A stretch of DNA of 64,000 bases from Phalacrocorax aristotelis (Eukaryota > Chordata > Aves > Suliformes > Phalacrocoracidae), in contig NC_134277.1 in assembly GCF_949628215.1 (NCBI RefSeq), positions 104,239,463 through 104,303,462 on the forward strand, read 5' to 3'. Position 1 is the stretch's first letter. Each line of letters begins with the position of its first letter. Below the pieces are notes generated by a model that saw only the letters and a list, made by a program, of their open reading frames with translations, did not search any database and was not told the origin of the DNA. This document shows positions 61,999-64,000 of this stretch, piece after piece. The translations under genes were made by a program, and so were the position numbers.

Positions 61999-63616
61999 CT
62001 GCAGAGAAATATTTTTTAAAAAAAAAGCAACAAAGGAAAAACCTTTAAAAACTTGCACATGTTACATTAAAAAAACAACCTGGAATTCTCAGTATTCTGA
62101 GTATTCTCAGTTGGCTCTGATTTGATCAGGCCCACAAATCTGACTTTGTAACCAGATCTAACCTGCCCAGAGAAATTAAGGTTTTTTTCTCCCCACCTCT
62201 TTAGGTTCTGCAGGGACTTTATGGAGCTCTTCTAACATTTTATTGTCATAAATGCCCTCATTACTAAACTCTTACTTCCCAGCACTGGAGAAGACAAAGC
62301 TGACTGTGTGCTGGAGTGGCAAAAGCATACATTGTGACACTGAAATAGTCAAAAGCCACACAAACTAATTTGGGGTTTGACTTTGTCACAAAAAGATTGC
62401 AGGAGGCTGGTAATCTCAAACACAGAAACAAACAGAATTTTGCTGGCAGGAGGCGGCAGCAGCTATTTCAGACTGTTTTCAAACCAGGTTAAGGCTCTAA
62501 ACTAATTCTGTAGCTTATGGCTGTGCAGAACAGATCTCCACACTGGCCAAGAGAGGCTGGGTGTCTCACGGGAGAGTGAAATAAGAAGTGAAGGAATATG
62601 TGTACTCCCATATATTCACCAATAATATCAGTCTGTATTGGTCTATTGCAACACAAATGTGTAGCTGCTTGCCCAGCAGTCAAAGGAAAAACCCACTTTG
62701 TGAAACAATATTTTGGCCCTAGGCAGAGAAAAGTATTTCTGGTCTCTGCTTCAGCAACAGGTAGTCCATTCTCCACTGTTATCGACGCAGACTGTTGCTG
62801 TATATTTTCACAATCGTAACTGCATGCCAAGTGCACACTAAGGCTTTAAATTTAAATGCATTCATTACAACTATTAAGTGATATAACCTGAAATATTAAA
62901 ATATTGCTGTGCTGCAAGGTCTTTGTGCTAAGGCTTTCACAATCCTCCCCAGAAGCCTCAGAGGAAGGAAATGGGAATCACTATTACTGAACTTGTGAAT
63001 TCCTGTTAGAATAGAAATCTAACAGCCCAGGGCAGGAAAGATCCCCTGCTACAGTAAGGTAAGTAAACTAGAGACAAAGGTTTCTCAGAGATTAACTCTT
63101 GCCTGATGCTTTCCAGCAGTCATAAGAAAATGGCCTGGAGTATTTGTCAGAAGCTCCCAAAACCAAAGAGGATGCTTATCAGGATAGCTGTCTAGCAACA
63201 CTTTCCTTGTAAAACCTACCTTCCTCGTATAAAGACTTTGGTGACAAACTGATGCATTAACTATCGTGCTTCGTGGCTCAGAAGAATGTGAAAACGAGCC
63301 CTGGTAAAAAGCTCAGGCCTTTTACTTGTGCAAACTGCTTCCTTCCAGTTAAAAGCATCAAACTGTCCCTGCTATGCAGAGAACATCTCTTTGCATTTGG
63401 ATTGTCTGTGCGGTCTCCCAAGTCTGTTCTCAGACAGACTGAGGAGGGACTGATTTCAGCAAGTATCATGTAGCTATGGGACCATTGATAAATTGTTATC
63501 TAGCTACCAAAAGCACCAGTAAGTCATAACATACATATGTATATACATAGCACTGAATGTGATAGGTTACCACACGTGCAAATACGAAGTTTTAAATGCA
63601 AGAATCAGACAAGCAC

Positions 63617-63760
63617 CTGATGTGTCCCCAGGTTTACTAAATTAACAGTGGCTCCCAGTGCTGAAAGTTTGTCTGCTGCCAATGTCGTCATTCGTATTAC
63701 TTCTTTCCTCAGAACTGGTTGAACAGAATCGCTTTCCACAGCCACCCATTCCTTAAGATC
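63617..63760 (-). CDS. CNDP1: CNDP1 coding exon 3 (numbered as in human)
   Basis: 144 nt, phase 0-0, acceptor TTCCTGTGCAG|GATC, donor CATCAG|GTGCTT. It encodes 48 residues that begin DLKEWVAVESDSVQP and end VNLGTHQ, the N-terminal part of the catalytic domain. This is the first exon visible; the preceding exons are outside the window, and I see no further exon between 63763 and 64000. Confidence 0.94.
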
Positions 63761-64000
63761 CTGCACAGGAAGGAAAGAAGTTCAGTTATATCACCCAGGA
63801 TGCTGCGGTGTTTTGCCTTTGAACATGAGAAGCATCACACTGGAAGATAGTTTCATTTCCATCCCATCACAGCAATGTCACAGATGCTGTATTTTTTTCT
63901 TAACTGGGAAAGATTTGCCAGTTCTCCCACGCGGGTGTATTTTGGCTCAGTGGAGCCTCTCTCTGCACACACTCGAAGGATGCCCGCAGCCACCTGGTCT

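Larger units (their letters stand above)
52675..64000 (-). other. CNDP1: CNDP1 gene, 3' part (ten coding exons; 5' end outside window)
   Basis: Carnosine dipeptidase 1 is a secreted, metal-dependent M20 (M20A) peptidase that hydrolyses Xaa-His dipeptides such as carnosine. Ten exons between 63760 and 52811 join with consistent phases (0-0, 0-1, 1-0, 0-0, 0-1, 1-0, 0-0, 0-1, 1-2, 2-stop) into 468 residues. The M20 metal ligands and catalytic acids are all present: YGHVDVQ, ATDNKG, EGMEEAG, VISDNLW and GEHSQNE. The dimerisation (lid) domain is inserted between the two halves of the catalytic domain. Word choice follows CNDP1 rather than CNDP2, for example IRDGSTIPVA, DDGEHSQNEKI and [17 protein letters not shown]. 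The human protein, as I remember it, has 507 residues in 12 exons, so about 50 N-terminal residues in two exons, including the signal peptide, lie beyond 64000. Position next to ZNF407 in the same orientation fits the mammalian order. Confidence 0.95.

Noticed and set aside
1-64000. CRISPR arrays, operons, tRNA or rRNA genes, or an undescribed multi-gene system
   Set aside because: The window is vertebrate intronic and intergenic DNA with two known genes; no regularly spaced repeats, tRNA-like cloverleaf or clustered unknown genes were seen. A covariance-model scan would be needed to exclude small structured RNAs.

Overview
This is a vertebrate nuclear window, almost certainly avian. The protein-coding signal is spliced exons with GT/AG borders separated by long AT-rich introns, there is one CpG island, and two fragments carry the typical 3' end of CR1 LINEs, the dominant avian retroposon. 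Two genes are recognisable, both on the minus strand, in the order CNDP1 then ZNF407. This matches my recollection of the CNDP2-CNDP1-ZNF407 neighbourhood on human 18q22.

Layout from left to right. 1-4056: ZNF407 intron 3, running off the left edge. 4057-4171: ZNF407 exon 3. 4172-9995: intron 2. 9996-14723: the giant ZNF407 exon 2, which encodes 1,561 residues and most of the paired C2H2 fingers. 14724-39971: a 25-kb intron 1 with no convincing coding content. About 39060-40560: the CpG island with the ZNF407 promoter and a predicted first exon (donor after 39972). About 40560-52670: intergenic DNA with two CR1 tails and a moderately GC-rich patch. About 52675-64000: ten coding exons of CNDP1, including the stop codon and a poly(A) signal. 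The two 5'-most CNDP1 exons, with the expected signal peptide, lie beyond the right edge.

The ten CNDP1 exons join in frame with compatible phases into 468 residues of an M20 metallopeptidase, and all expected metal ligands are present. It should be the secreted carnosine dipeptidase rather than the cytosolic CNDP2. ZNF407 is a large nuclear zinc-finger protein; its C-terminal finger array and tail lie beyond the left edge. The two genes are tandem neighbours with no visible functional link.

I found no evidence of an undescribed multi-gene system. The points most worth a second look are a stop-free reading frame joining a strong-context ATG in the predicted ZNF407 exon 1 to the recognised start, the repeated two-finger module of ZNF407, lineage differences at the CNDP1 C-terminus and at a glycosylation site, and a few local repeats and a hairpin.
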